DNA of 24,731 nucleotides from JBHELT01 sp046262935 (lineage in GTDB: Bacteria; Actinomycetota; CADDZG01; JAHWKV01), in contig JBHELT010000109.1 of assembly GCA_046262935.1 (NCBI GenBank), forward strand, positions 1 to 24,731. Direction: 5' to 3'. The number at the start of each line of letters is the position of its first letter. Positions within the stretch are counted from its first letter, which is position 1. The notes beneath the pieces were generated by a model. The model was not told the origin of the DNA. It was given only the letters and a program-made list of their open reading frames with translations, and searched no databases. The position numbers and the translations under genes were made by a program. Shown in pieces: positions 6,552 to 14,176 of this stretch.

Positions 6552-7220
6552 ATGCGTGGGATCGAAGATTATCTGGGCCAGATAAAGCGTCTCGAAGAAG
6601 ACGGCCAGCGGTGCACAGCAACGCATCTCGCCCAGAGTTTGGGCGTGTCACTGCCGTCGACGAGCGAGATGATCAAGCGTCTTTCGAAAGACGGCTATCT
6701 ACAGCGACAGAAGGACGGAGCCTTGCAACTAACGCAGGTTGGCAGGGCCGAAGCTCACAAGATCCTTAGACGCCACCGACTCGTAGAGCGTCTATTGACG
6801 GATGTACTCGGGATGCCATGGCATGAGGTGCACGGCGAGGCCCACCGGATGGAACACGCGATCTCCGCGAGGGTCGAAGCGCACCTTGCTCAATCCCTCG
6901 GTTTTCCAGAGTACTGCCCACACGGTCATCCCATCTGTCCGGTCGATCGCAGAACGTTGAGGCCGTTGGATGAAACTGCGTCGGGCGATGAGGTTTCGGT
7001 GGCGCAGATCTCGGAAGTCAACGACGAGCTACTCGCTTTCCTGGATCAGCTTGGTTTGCGGCCAGCATCGATCTTGAAGATCATCGACGACGGAGGCGGC
7101 GACAAGCCCTTCACCATGGCAACCGACGCGGGAACCGTGTCTGTGGCAAGAGAAGTTGCTGCTTACGTTCAAGTGTCGTCGCCCGAGGAAAGTGGGTGGC
7201 TGACCAGGAAGTCGATCTAA
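6552..7220 (+). CDS. DtxR/MntR-family metal-dependent transcriptional repressor
   Basis: A 222-residue regulator with an N-terminal winged helix (about 1-65; TATHLAQSLGVSLPSTSEMIKRL), a dimerisation and metal-binding domain (66-140), and a C-terminal FeoA/SH3-like domain (about 145-215). Metal ligands expected from DtxR/IdeR are mostly present: H75 and E79 (RHRLVER), then H94, E101 and H102 in VHGEAHRMEH. Two positions differ from DtxR: the Met10 equivalent is Asp (D6, as in MntR) and the Cys102 equivalent is His (H98). The family represses iron or manganese uptake genes when metal-loaded. The sequence does not decide between IdeR-like iron and MntR-like manganese sensing. The stop overlaps the stop of the convergent acyl-CoA dehydrogenase by 4 nt (CTAA). 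Confidence 0.9.
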   Translation: MRGIEDYLGQIKRLEEDGQRCTATHLAQSLGVSLPSTSEMIKRLSKDGYLQRQKDGALQLTQVGRAEAHKILRRHRLVERLLTDVLGMPWHEVHGEAHRMEHAISARVEAHLAQSLGFPEYCPHGHPICPVDRRTLRPLDETASGDEVSVAQISEVNDELLAFLDQLGLRPASILKIIDDGGGDKPFTMATDAGTVSVAREVAAYVQVSSPEESGWLTRKSI

Positions 7221-8413
7221 AGACCGAGAGACTTGCCGATCACGTCTTTCATTATCTCGGTCGTCCCACCGCCGATCGGGCCGAGTCGCGAATCGCGCCA
7301 AGCCCGCTGCGCCGGGAACTCCATCATGTACCCGTAACCACCATGTATCTGCACAACCTCATCGGATACTAGGAAAGCTATCTCGCTAGACAAGTATTTC
7401 GCCATGCTTACCTCTTTGATACATACAACGCCATGAACGAATAGCCGGAGAGCATGATAAGTGAGCGCCTTTGACATCTGTATGTTCGAAGCCATGTCGG
7501 CGAAACGATGGCGCCAAACCTGGAAGTGTCCGATCTCACGGCCGAAAGCCTTGCGCTCGAGTGCATACTTCTTACCCAATTCATAGGTTCGCTGTGCTCC
7601 AGCCGTTTGGCCGAGAGCCATCGTGAGGCGTTCCCACTGGAAGTTCTGCATGATCTGGTAAAACCCTCGGCCCTCTTCGGGGCCGAGGAGATTGGCCGCG
7701 GGTATCCTGCAGTCGTCGAAGGTCAGTTCCCCTGTGTGTGAAGTTCGCCAGCCAAGCATCTTCATACGAGCCTGAGTGAATCCTGGCGTCCCAGCCTCGA
7801 CGACGAACAAACTGATGCCCCCGTGTCCTGCATCCGGCTGCGTCTTTGCAGCGACCACCACGAAGTCGGCCCAACTGCCATTAGTTATGAATATCTTTGA
7901 TCCGTTCAGAACGTAGGTGTCGCCATCTCGAACGGCCCTTGTCGTTATGGCTGCGACGTCAGAGCCGGCACCCGGTTCAGTTATCGCAAGCGCGCCCAAA
8001 CTCTGTCCGGCGATGGCGGAGGCTAGCCAACGATCGCGCTGATTGTCGTCGCCGAAATTGAAAACGTACAAACTCGCCAGGTCGCGGTGCGCCCCGAGGT
8101 CCGCCGAGATTCCGCCAGAGCCCATCGCGGCGAGTTCTTCGATGACTACAGCCTCTGCTATGTAGTCAGGGCCAGATCCACCGAACCTTTCAGGGAACTT
8201 CATGCCGAACAATCCCAGCTCGCCAACGCGCCTAAAGATCTCGCGCGGATAGTCTTCGGCAGACTCCCACTGTTCGACGTTTGGGCTGAGTTCCTTCTCG
8301 ACGAAATTCCTAACGGTCTTGCGCAACGCATGGTGGTCATCGGTGAACAGTTCGTAAGGAACATCGGCTGGGGCGAAAACCTCAGGGAAAGCACTCTCGT
8401 ATGCGATCTGCAT
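7217..8413 (-). CDS. Acyl-CoA dehydrogenase (second of a tandem pair)
   Basis: A 398-residue flavoprotein that would oxidise an acyl-CoA to the 2-enoyl-CoA, passing electrons to electron-transfer flavoprotein. Visible family motifs are the FAD/substrate region LAITEPGAGSDVAAITT, ITNGSWADF, the helix ERKAFGREIGHFQ, and the C-terminal HGGYGYMMEFPAQRAWRDSR. At the site of the MCAD catalytic Glu (YEGT) it has IGGGTTEIM. The candidate base is instead the Glu in the FQWERL helix, as in the LCAD/isovaleryl-CoA type. The ATG directly abuts the stop of the upstream dehydrogenase (0 nt), so translation is probably coupled. Chain length and substrate cannot be told from sequence. Confidence 0.92.
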   Translation of the reverse strand: MQIAYESAFPEVFAPADVPYELFTDDHHALRKTVRNFVEKELSPNVEQWESAEDYPREIFRRVGELGLFGMKFPERFGGSGPDYIAEAVVIEELAAMGSGGISADLGAHRDLASLYVFNFGDDNQRDRWLASAIAGQSLGALAITEPGAGSDVAAITTRAVRDGDTYVLNGSKIFITNGSWADFVVVAAKTQPDAGHGGISLFVVEAGTPGFTQARMKMLGWRTSHTGELTFDDCRIPAANLLGPEEGRGFYQIMQNFQWERLTMALGQTAGAQRTYELGKKYALERKAFGREIGHFQVWRHRFADMASNIQMSKALTYHALRLFVHGVVCIKEVSMAKYLSSEIAFLVSDEVVQIHGGYGYMMEFPAQRAWRDSRLGPIGGGTTEIMKDVIGKSLGL

Positions 8414-9559
8414 CTAAAGACCCTCCATCTTCCCGATGACCTCGCGCATGATCTCGTCGGTCCCTCCGCCGATCCGGTTGAGGCGCATGTCGCGCCAACC
8501 ACGCTGGATCGGAAATTCCATGGAATAACCGTATCCGCCGAATATCTGCAGACATTCGTTAGCCACGTCGAACCCGATCGTGCCCGAAAGCAACTTCGCC
8601 ATCGAGATCTCGCGCACGACATATTCGCCTGAGTTCCATCTGTGGGCGGTGTAATAGATGAACTCGCGGATACCTGCCACCTTGGTCGCGAGTTCGGCAA
8701 CCTTGTGCCTTATAGCTTGGAAACTTGCGATAGGTCTGCCGAATGCCTCGCGCTGTTTCGCATAGGCGATTGCCCCATCGAGCATCCGCTGTGCGCTGGC
8801 GGTCGCCGCGATGGCGCCTATCAGCCGCTCCCCTTGCAACTCCCACATGATGTGCTTGAAGCCCTCGCCTTCGTTGCCGAGCAACGCGTCTTCGGGGATG
8901 CGGCAATCATCGAAAAGTATCTCGGCCGTGTCGGAGGTCCTCATGCCCACCTTGTCGAGCTTTCGCGTTCGGACGAAACCCGGTGTGTCCGTGTCGACGA
9001 TGAAGAGCGAGTGCCCCGTGGAGTTCCCATCGCGTTTCGTCTTGGCGACCAGGGTCATGAAGTGAGCTCGGTAGCCGTTGGTGATGAAGATCTTTCGACC
9101 GTTCACGATCCATGAACCACCATCCCACTCGGCTGTTGTCTCGACGTTCATCACATCGGAGCCAGCATTGGGCTCTGTTATCCCCAAACACGCGATCTTA
9201 TCGCCGGCGATGGCGGGCGCCAGATATCTCCTCTTCTGCTCGTCAGTGCCGAATCGATTTATCGGGGCGGTCGCCATGTCGGTTTGGACAGCAAGCGCCA
9301 TGGCTATCCCTCCGCTGTTGCACCTGCCGATCTCTTCTCCATAAACAAGCGTTGCGAAATAATCGGCATCTTGTCCGCCATACTCCGCTGGATATGTGAG
9401 GCCTAGGAAGCCGAGTTCACCTGCGCGTTTGAAGACCCAATCAGGAAAGTCTCCTGCCGCCTCCCATTCTTCGGCGTGAGGGGCAAGTTCTTCTTCCGCG
9501 AATCGTCTGACGGCTTTTCGCAATTGGTCGTGCTGCTCGTCGAAGAAAGTGATCGGCAT
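8414..9559 (-). CDS. Acyl-CoA dehydrogenase (first of a tandem pair)
   Basis: A 381-residue acyl-CoA dehydrogenase starting at ATG 9559. Motifs: CLGITEPNAGSDVMNVETTA, FITNGYRAHFMTLVAKT, KQREAFGRPIASFQ, and FGGYGYSMEFPIQRGWRDMR. It ends in IGGGTDEIMREVIGK, so the canonical MCAD Glu is Gly and the likely base is the Glu of the QGERL helix (LCAD/IVD type). It is a clear paralogue of the adjacent downstream gene, suggesting tandem duplication. The pair may act on consecutive or alternative substrates or form a hetero-oligomer; this is inference. A leaderless promoter hexamer precedes it, so it may be transcribed separately from the small gene upstream. Confidence 0.92.
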   Translation of the reverse strand: MPITFFDEQHDQLRKAVRRFAEEELAPHAEEWEAAGDFPDWVFKRAGELGFLGLTYPAEYGGQDADYFATLVYGEEIGRCNSGGIAMALAVQTDMATAPINRFGTDEQKRRYLAPAIAGDKIACLGITEPNAGSDVMNVETTAEWDGGSWIVNGRKIFITNGYRAHFMTLVAKTKRDGNSTGHSLFIVDTDTPGFVRTRKLDKVGMRTSDTAEILFDDCRIPEDALLGNEGEGFKHIMWELQGERLIGAIAATASAQRMLDGAIAYAKQREAFGRPIASFQAIRHKVAELATKVAGIREFIYYTAHRWNSGEYVVREISMAKLLSGTIGFDVANECLQIFGGYGYSMEFPIQRGWRDMRLNRIGGGTDEIMREVIGKMEGL

Positions 9560-9565
9560 GACGAC

Positions 9566-9571
9566 AGTTTA
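9566..9571 (-). promoter_or_regulatory. Putative -10 hexamer for the acyl-CoA dehydrogenase pair
   Basis: On the minus strand TAAACT ends 6 nt before the ATG at 9559 (intervening GTCGTC, no Shine-Dalgarno). This is a leaderless TANNNT arrangement. Confidence 0.45.
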
Positions 9572-9613
9572 TTGGCTTGGTGGCAAAGATGTTCCGCCGA
9601 ACCTTGCGGCCGT

Positions 9614-9877
9614 TCAGTTGAGTTTCGGGGATATGAGCAGGTTCTCGGGGCACCCGTAGGTGCAGAACTGCAATGCCCCGTATGTGAACCGCCAGCTTCC
9701 GCAACGTGGACAGCAAAGATCTGCGAACGAGACCTGTAGTTCCAGCGCGAGTATCTCGGAGAGGGCCTGGCCTGTGATCCAGCCATCGCAGGCTTGGAAT
9801 TCGTCGGCGACGAAACCAAACTCGTCGGAATGAAACTCCTCTGGAGTGGGCTCCACGCACCAATATTGACACCGCAT
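9614..9877 (-). CDS. Small Cys-rich (zinc-ribbon-like) protein of unknown function
   Basis: An 87-residue frame with ATG at 9877, on the same strand as and between the cobalamin adenosyltransferase and acyl-CoA dehydrogenase genes. It carries Cys pairs that could bind zinc: CCPRCGSW and CTYGC near the C-terminus, plus C3 and C7 at the N-terminus. The N-terminal half is acidic (EEFHSDEFGFVADEF). Codon use looks like that of neighbouring genes. I do not recognise the family and see no strong ribosome site. Two other frames overlap on the same strand, but their products look like frame shadows. It fills an otherwise gene-free gap of about 350 nt. Confidence 0.55.
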   Translation of the reverse strand: MRCQYWCVEPTPEEFHSDEFGFVADEFQACDGWITGQALSEILALELQVSFADLCCPRCGSWRFTYGALQFCTYGCPENLLISPKLN

Positions 9878-9914
9878 CCATCGAGTAGCGCGGATTTAAG
9901 CCGATCTAGTTGTG

Positions 9915-10484
9915 TCAGGTGGTTGGGAGATCCCGACTCCGCGGCGCGTCGATGGCCCTCGCCTTCTCTTCGGTTCGCGCGGCCACGAATAACAAGTCCG
10001 ACAAACGATTCAAGTAGTGCACAACGGTCGGGCCCGAGAGCATGTCGTGTTCCCTCAGGGCAACGGCGAGACGCTCGGCCCTTCGAACGACCGCGCGCGC
10101 AACATCGAGAGCAGCGCTGACCTGGCAGGCACCAGGAACAATGAAGTACTCCGGAAGTGGTGAAACAGCCACCATCGAATCGATCCAGCTCTCCATATCG
10201 CCGACCATCTCATCGCTAACCTTGGAGACTCCCAGTTCGAGCTTGCCTGCGTTCGCCTTGTTTGTGGCGAGTTCGGCCCCGACCACGAAAAGGTGTCGTT
10301 GGACGTCTAGCAGCATCTGCTCCAGATCTTTGGCCACGGGGCCAAATGATCGAGCCAGCCCGATCATCGCGACGGCCTCATCGGTGGTGCCATACGCCTC
10401 GGTTCGAAGGTCGTTCTTCGATACCCGTCCGCCGTAGAGCAGACCTGTGGTCCCATCGTCGCCGGTCTTGGTATAGATCTTCAA
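9915..10484 (-). CDS. pduO: PduO-type corrinoid (cob(I)alamin) adenosyltransferase
   Basis: A 189-residue enzyme that transfers the adenosyl group of ATP to Co(I) corrinoid to make coenzyme B12. Motifs of the PduO/MMAB family are in order: YTKTGDDGTTGL (4-15), AYGTTDEA (30-37), FIVPGA (114-119), RAVVRRAERL (130-139), and YLNRLSDLLFVAAR (157-170). The start is TTG at 10484: the family N-terminus (MKIYTKTGDDG) requires it, and the first internal Met is at residue 40. The gene lies 12 nt after mrp on the same strand, so the two are probably co-transcribed. Adenosylcobalamin could serve a mutase such as methylmalonyl-CoA mutase, which would fit the nearby acyl-CoA dehydrogenases, but no mutase is in the window. 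Confidence 0.93.
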   Translation of the reverse strand: MKIYTKTGDDGTTGLLYGGRVSKNDLRTEAYGTTDEAVAMIGLARSFGPVAKDLEQMLLDVQRHLFVVGAELATNKANAGKLELGVSKVSDEMVGDMESWIDSMVAVSPLPEYFIVPGACQVSAALDVARAVVRRAERLAVALREHDMLSGPTVVHYLNRLSDLLFVAARTEEKARAIDAPRSRDLPTT

Positions 10485-10496
10485 AGGACCTTGGCC

Positions 10497-11645
10497 CTAA
10501 TGGTTATGAGAATGACCGTTGCCGGAAGCCTGGGGAGTCATGATCATGGGTAGGTTCTTTCGAACTTTTGCTTTCGGCTTTGGTGGGAACCTGACGACGA
10601 AGTCGTCGATAGCCGCCTCGAACGCTATGGCAGATGGCGAGTCGGGAAGAGCGATGACTGACGGCTTGCCGTGATCGGCGAAATCTCGCATCGGAGGATC
10701 TAGAGGTACCTGGCCGAGAAGTGGCACCGCGAAGCGGTCTGCAAGTTCCTTGCCGCCGCCGCTGCCGAAGGGATACGTTCGCTCGCCGCACTGGTCACAG
10801 ATCGAATAGGCCATATTTTCTATAACGCCTACAACCTTCATCCCAACTTTGTTAGCCATGTGTCCTGCACGCTCCGCCACTTTTGCGGCGGCTCGTTGAG
10901 GGGTCGTTACCAAGATCATCTCGGAGCCTGGTACGAATTGCGACAGCGACAACGAAACATCACCCGTTCCGGGAGGCATGTCGATCACAAGGTATTCGGG
11001 TTCTTCCCAATGGACATCCGAGAGGAATTGCTGAAGGGCCTTGTGCAACATGGGGCCTCGCCAAACGACTGGGTTGTCTTCGGGAACGAAGTTGCCGATC
11101 GAGATCATCTTGAAGCCATAAACCTCTAGGGGGACGATCAGTCTTTGATCGATCACGGTCGGCTGTTGGGACATGCCAAGCATGCGAGGGATAGAGAAAC
11201 CCCACACATCGGCATCGAGCAGACCCACCGAATGACCACGCTTCGCGAGCGCGGCCGCGAAATTGACCGTACACGTCGATTTTCCAACGCCACCCTTCCC
11301 GCTGCCTATCGCGATAACACGGGTCGATGAATCGGACCGCGCGAACGGCGCGGGAGCTTCCTCGCGTATCCCGCCAACCAGCGCCTTACGCTCTTCTTCG
11401 GTCATCGCTCCGAGGTTCACCTGGACGTTGTCGATCTCGGTGAAAGCCGACTTCACCTTCGCAGGGAGGACCTCTTGGAAGAACGACTTGAGAGGGCACC
11501 CGGTGATCGTGAGGGCCAGGTCGACCGTGACCGAGGACCCGATGACCTCGATGCCCTTGACCATCCCCAATTCAACGATGCTCCGATGCAATTCGGGATC
11601 GTTGATGGTGGCAAGGACGTCACGGACCTGATCGATAGTTGGCAT
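10497..11645 (-). CDS. mrp: Mrp/ApbC (Nbp35-type) Fe-S cluster carrier ATPase
   Basis: A 382-residue protein that binds and delivers Fe-S clusters to apo-proteins in the cytoplasm. An N-terminal MIP18/DUF59 domain (about 1-85, with C50 in TGCPL) is fused to a ParA/MinD-type P-loop ATPase. The deviant Walker A GKGGVGKST lies at 116-124 and DADVWG at 144-149. MPPGTGD is at 223-229, and the cluster-binding pair C283-x-x-C286 precedes ERTYPFGSGGG. The C-terminus is His-rich (GNGHSHNH), which may bind metal. ATG at 11645 is preceded by a leaderless -10. It is divergent from an IscU-like scaffold gene, consistent with a shared Fe-S role, and is followed closely by the adenosyltransferase gene. Confidence 0.95.
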   Translation of the reverse strand: MPTIDQVRDVLATINDPELHRSIVELGMVKGIEVIGSSVTVDLALTITGCPLKSFFQEVLPAKVKSAFTEIDNVQVNLGAMTEEERKALVGGIREEAPAPFARSDSSTRVIAIGSGKGGVGKSTCTVNFAAALAKRGHSVGLLDADVWGFSIPRMLGMSQQPTVIDQRLIVPLEVYGFKMISIGNFVPEDNPVVWRGPMLHKALQQFLSDVHWEEPEYLVIDMPPGTGDVSLSLSQFVPGSEMILVTTPQRAAAKVAERAGHMANKVGMKVVGVIENMAYSICDQCGERTYPFGSGGGKELADRFAVPLLGQVPLDPPMRDFADHGKPSVIALPDSPSAIAFEAAIDDFVVRFPPKPKAKVRKNLPMIMTPQASGNGHSHNH

Positions 11646-11652
11646 GGCGTCC

Positions 11653-11658
11653 AGCGTA
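11653..11658 (-). promoter_or_regulatory. Putative -10 hexamer of mrp (leaderless)
   Basis: On the minus strand TACGCT ends 7 nt before the mrp ATG. A TTGCAG hexamer 17 nt further upstream (plus-strand 11676-11681) could act as the -35. No Shine-Dalgarno is present. The region overlaps the divergent promoter of the IscU-like gene. Confidence 0.5.
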
Positions 11659-11694
11659 GTCGGCTATCGCAACTACTGCAAAGCCTTCAAGCCT

Positions 11695-11700
11695 TACAAT
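11695..11700 (+). promoter_or_regulatory. Putative -10 hexamer of the IscU-like gene (leaderless)
   Basis: TACAAT ends 9 nt before the ATG at 11710 and no Shine-Dalgarno intervenes. It supports choosing 11710 over the upstream ATG at 11644, which would lie before the promoter. The -35 is not obvious. Confidence 0.5.
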
Positions 11701-11709
11701 TCGTATGTC

Positions 11710-12075
11710 ATGTACAGCGACCAGCTTATGCGGCGCTTTTATCATCCAACGCATGTGGGTGAATTGAGTTCGGCCGCGGGCACCGGGGTCGAAGGCGACG
11801 CCACCTGTGGCGACGTGGTGCAGGTCAGCGTCGAGCTTGAAGACGGGGTCATCAGCGGGGCGCGCTTCAAGACCTTCGGATGCGCCGTCGCCATAGCCGC
11901 GTCAGAAGCCGTTTGCGAGCTTGCTGAAGGTGTCACTCCTGGCGTCGCGGGACTGATCGATGTGCAACAGGTTATGGGTGTGATCGGTCCCCTGCCCGGC
12001 CAGCGCCTAAGTTGCGCTGCAAGCGCGGTCGAGGCTGTGAAACGTGCGGCCCGTCAGGCGGGGGCCCCCTCCTAG
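11710..12075 (+). CDS. IscU/NifU-N-like Fe-S cluster assembly scaffold
   Basis: A 121-residue protein on which Fe-S clusters are built before transfer. The start MYSDQLMRRFYHPTHVGEL matches the family N-terminus, so I take ATG 11710. An earlier in-frame ATG at 11644 would add 22 atypical residues and overlap mrp. The three conserved scaffold cysteines are present: C33 (TCGD, with the adjacent Asp), C58 (FGCAVAIAASE) and C102 (LSCAAS). The His before the last Cys in IscU (LHC) is Ser here, as in some NifU-like proteins. An extra C69 is seen. Divergent to mrp, the likely downstream carrier. The stop overlaps that of the convergent CdsA-like gene (both use CTAG at 12072-12075). Confidence 0.85.
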   Translation: MYSDQLMRRFYHPTHVGELSSAAGTGVEGDATCGDVVQVSVELEDGVISGARFKTFGCAVAIAASEAVCELAEGVTPGVAGLIDVQQVMGVIGPLPGQRLSCAASAVEAVKRAARQAGAPS

Positions 12076-12887
12076 GTCAGATAGAGCCTTATCCCGTAGA
12101 AGAACGCGGGGGCCGCAAGCAACGCCGGGACCACCTGCTCCAGGATGTCTCTGGCTAGGCCCCGGCTCGGATGCCCGTCGCTCGACATCAACAGCCCGGC
12201 TCCCAATTCTCCGATCGCCGAGGCCAGCCCAACGAGGGCACCGAGGATGATCGTTGTGAAGACACCAAGGGCGCTGTTCAAGAACGTGACCGAAATAGCC
12301 GCGCCCAAGATACTCGCCGCGACACCAGCGGCGGCAGGAAGCCACCTGAGCTCGGAACCCGAACCCGGCGCGATCACTAAGGAGCCTCCCCCCGGGACCA
12401 GGTTCCTTGCGATCCTGAAGGAAACGATCATCACGACCAACGCAGAGACCAGCCGCGGACCCGCATCGAGGCCTCTGATCAGCGCGAGATACGAGACATC
12501 GAACCCGATGTAGAACACCAGAAGGACACTGGAGGCAAATGCGGGAACGGATCGCGCTTCGACGCGGCCCGACATGTAAGCCGATGCCATGACCATCAAG
12601 GCCACCGTCGCGCCGAGCAGCAAGCCGGGCTCTTGTTGATAAGCGGCGAGGAGGACGAATAACACGACAAGCACAACCGCCAATTGTTTGCGGATCGGGA
12701 GACTTCTTCTTATCAAACTTCTCCCCAGGCCGAAGGCTGTTACCGATGCGATCGCGACCATCAAAGTGGCAAGGAAGGCCGCGGGCAAGAAGGATGCACC
12801 AACAACCAGCCCCGCCATAGCAACGCCAACTTGCCATCCATGGCGCGGGCGTTCTTGGAGGTCCTTAGTTGAGGATCGAGATTCCAT
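12072..12887 (-). CDS. CdsA-like multi-pass membrane protein lacking the CdsA signature
   Basis: A 271-residue hydrophobic protein with about 7-8 predicted membrane segments after a short polar N-terminus. The C-terminal third lines up by position with phosphatidate cytidylyltransferase: ASAIGELGAGLLM resembles SQxGDLxxSxxKR, and the end ILEQVVPALLAAPAFFYGIRLYL resembles DRIDSLLxAAPxFY. However, the Lys/Asp residues and the PGHGGxxDRxDS signature are missing. It is probably a non-catalytic or diverged relative rather than a working CDP-diacylglycerol synthase. The ATG lies 23 nt inside the end of the lipid-kinase gene, so the two are translationally linked and may act on the same lipid. Classification is by eye and uncertain. 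Confidence 0.65.
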   Translation of the reverse strand: MESRSSTKDLQERPRHGWQVGVAMAGLVVGASFLPAAFLATLMVAIASVTAFGLGRSLIRRSLPIRKQLAVVLVVLFVLLAAYQQEPGLLLGATVALMVMASAYMSGRVEARSVPAFASSVLLVFYIGFDVSYLALIRGLDAGPRLVSALVVMIVSFRIARNLVPGGGSLVIAPGSGSELRWLPAAAGVAASILGAAISVTFLNSALGVFTTIILGALVGLASAIGELGAGLLMSSDGHPSRGLARDILEQVVPALLAAPAFFYGIRLYLT

Positions 12888-13767
12888 CGGAGATGAGGTC
12901 TACTTTGAGGTCGGTTCTGTCACCGATGTATTCGCCATCAACCTGGATGGGGAATGGCTCGATGGCACTGAGAGTGATGCTTGGCACATCGTGGAAGTAC
13001 CTCGCGTGTTTACCCTGCTGTTCTTTGAGCCTGAACAGCGACCACGCAAGTTTAGGGATGTAAGTCGAAGGAAACTTCTTCAAAGCATAGACATCGAGCC
13101 CCTTGTGCAGATCGGCTCTGGGAGTAACCGAAACCGGCCACTTCTTGAAATAAGTCAGATACGGAACATTGCTAACGATCGCAAGTAATACATCCTCGCT
13201 CTGATCGCCGGCGGTGAGAGTGATGTACGGATCCTTCCCCCGATACTCTTTCAAGAATGAAGCGAATGCTGAATACACGAAGAACCAATCACGATATTTC
13301 CTCTTGAGTGCCGGACGTTCTTCGGTTCGGCGAACCGTTGCTGCGTCCATCCCCACGCCGCAAGAAAGAACGAAGTAACGCTCATCCATCCGTCCAAGGT
13401 GCAGACTTCGAGTGTTGCCAGAGCGCACACGGTTCAGCAGGTAGCCCGTTGCCTCGACTATGTCGACCGGGATATCCAAGGTGCGGCAAAGAACATTGGC
13501 GAGGCCACCAGGAAGAAGCGCAAGAGCGGTGTCGGAACCAACGAGGCCGTTGACCACTTCGTTCATCGTTCCGTCACCGCCGAAACTGATAACCAGATCA
13601 AGTCCGCGCTGGGCCGCGTCCCGTGCGATCTCGGTGGCGTGGTTCCTATGCTGTGTGTCAACCACTTCAAGATCCAAGTCGGCCGAGAGAGCTTTCACGA
13701 TCACTTTTTGGACGCGCTGCGACACGGTCCTCGCATTCAGGTTGGTGATCAAAAGGGCCGTCTTCAT
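12865..13767 (-). CDS. Diacylglycerol kinase-family lipid kinase
   Basis: A 300-residue cytoplasmic or membrane-peripheral kinase of the DAGK/YegS/sphingosine-kinase fold, which phosphorylates a lipid hydroxyl with ATP (for example diacylglycerol to phosphatidic acid). The catalytic loop is FGGDGTMNEVVNGL (GGDGT at 63-67). The second conserved block LPGGLANVLCRTLDIP replaces the more usual GTxND, with Leu-Ala before the Asn. The C-terminal beta-sandwich ends in PFPIQVDGEYIGDRTDL, typical of the family. ATG 13767 lies 12 nt after the MoaD-like gene. The downstream CdsA-like protein suggests a phospholipid context. Exact substrate is unknown. Confidence 0.9.
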   Translation of the reverse strand: MKTALLITNLNARTVSQRVQKVIVKALSADLDLEVVDTQHRNHATEIARDAAQRGLDLVISFGGDGTMNEVVNGLVGSDTALALLPGGLANVLCRTLDIPVDIVEATGYLLNRVRSGNTRSLHLGRMDERYFVLSCGVGMDAATVRRTEERPALKRKYRDWFFVYSAFASFLKEYRGKDPYITLTAGDQSEDVLLAIVSNVPYLTYFKKWPVSVTPRADLHKGLDVYALKKFPSTYIPKLAWSLFRLKEQQGKHARYFHDVPSITLSAIEPFPIQVDGEYIGDRTDLKVDLISDGISILN

Positions 13768-13776
13768 GGAGCGGTA

Positions 13777-13782
13777 ATCCTA
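13777..13782 (-). promoter_or_regulatory. Possible -10 hexamer for the lipid kinase gene
   Basis: On the minus strand TAGGAT ends 9 nt before ATG 13767 and includes the stop codon of the MoaD-like gene. It fits the leaderless pattern, but the two genes may equally be one operon. Confidence 0.3.
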
Positions 13783-14028
13783 GCCTCCGGACACCGGAGG
13801 CAGCAGGGCCACCTCGTCCTGCGGCCCGATGACGGTTGCCTCCCCCTGCAATGCGCTGATCAAGATTCCGTTAACCGCTACATTGGCAAATGGAAGAGAC
13901 CTCGCGAAAACTTCCCCAAATCGCGATCGGGCCACTTCTAGCAGCGTGCCGATATCTTCTGCATCGATCTCGGTGCTAGCGAGCCCGGCCGCCTCGCGGA
14001 GGGCGGCGAATAGCCTCAGCCTTGCCAT
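13780..14028 (-). CDS. MoaD/ThiS-family sulfur-carrier protein
   Basis: An 82-residue ubiquitin-like protein from ATG 14028 (MARLRLFAALREAAG) to a terminal PPVSGG. The C-terminal Gly-Gly is the residue pair that is adenylated and thiocarboxylated in this family, usually for molybdopterin synthesis. The frame is open further upstream to 14166, but those 46 residues have no family match and the MoaD N-terminus fixes the start. LFAALREAAG and the DEVALLPPVSGG end are typical MoaD features. No MoaE, MoeB or molybdoenzyme gene is visible nearby, so its pathway is not set by context. Confidence 0.85.
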   Translation of the reverse strand: MARLRLFAALREAAGLASTEIDAEDIGTLLEVARSRFGEVFARSLPFANVAVNGILISALQGEATVIGPQDEVALLPPVSGG

Positions 14029-14176
14029 GACAACACACCGATCAATGTTCGATCCTCGGATCTGGCCAAGAACGCCTCTTGATCGGCCTGGGATCGGACA
14101 GACCCCCGCAGATCGAACTTCGACCGGTAGTGATGAAGGTTCATTTCGCCATAGAGTCTCGCGCACGGTTAGGTCT

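Noticed and set aside
12007..12837. A 276-codon open frame on the minus strand overlapping the CdsA-like gene
   Set aside because: It is a different frame of the same strand, with an Arg/Cys/Gly-rich product and no membrane or domain pattern. The 12072-12887 frame has coherent membrane segments and a good overlap with the kinase gene.
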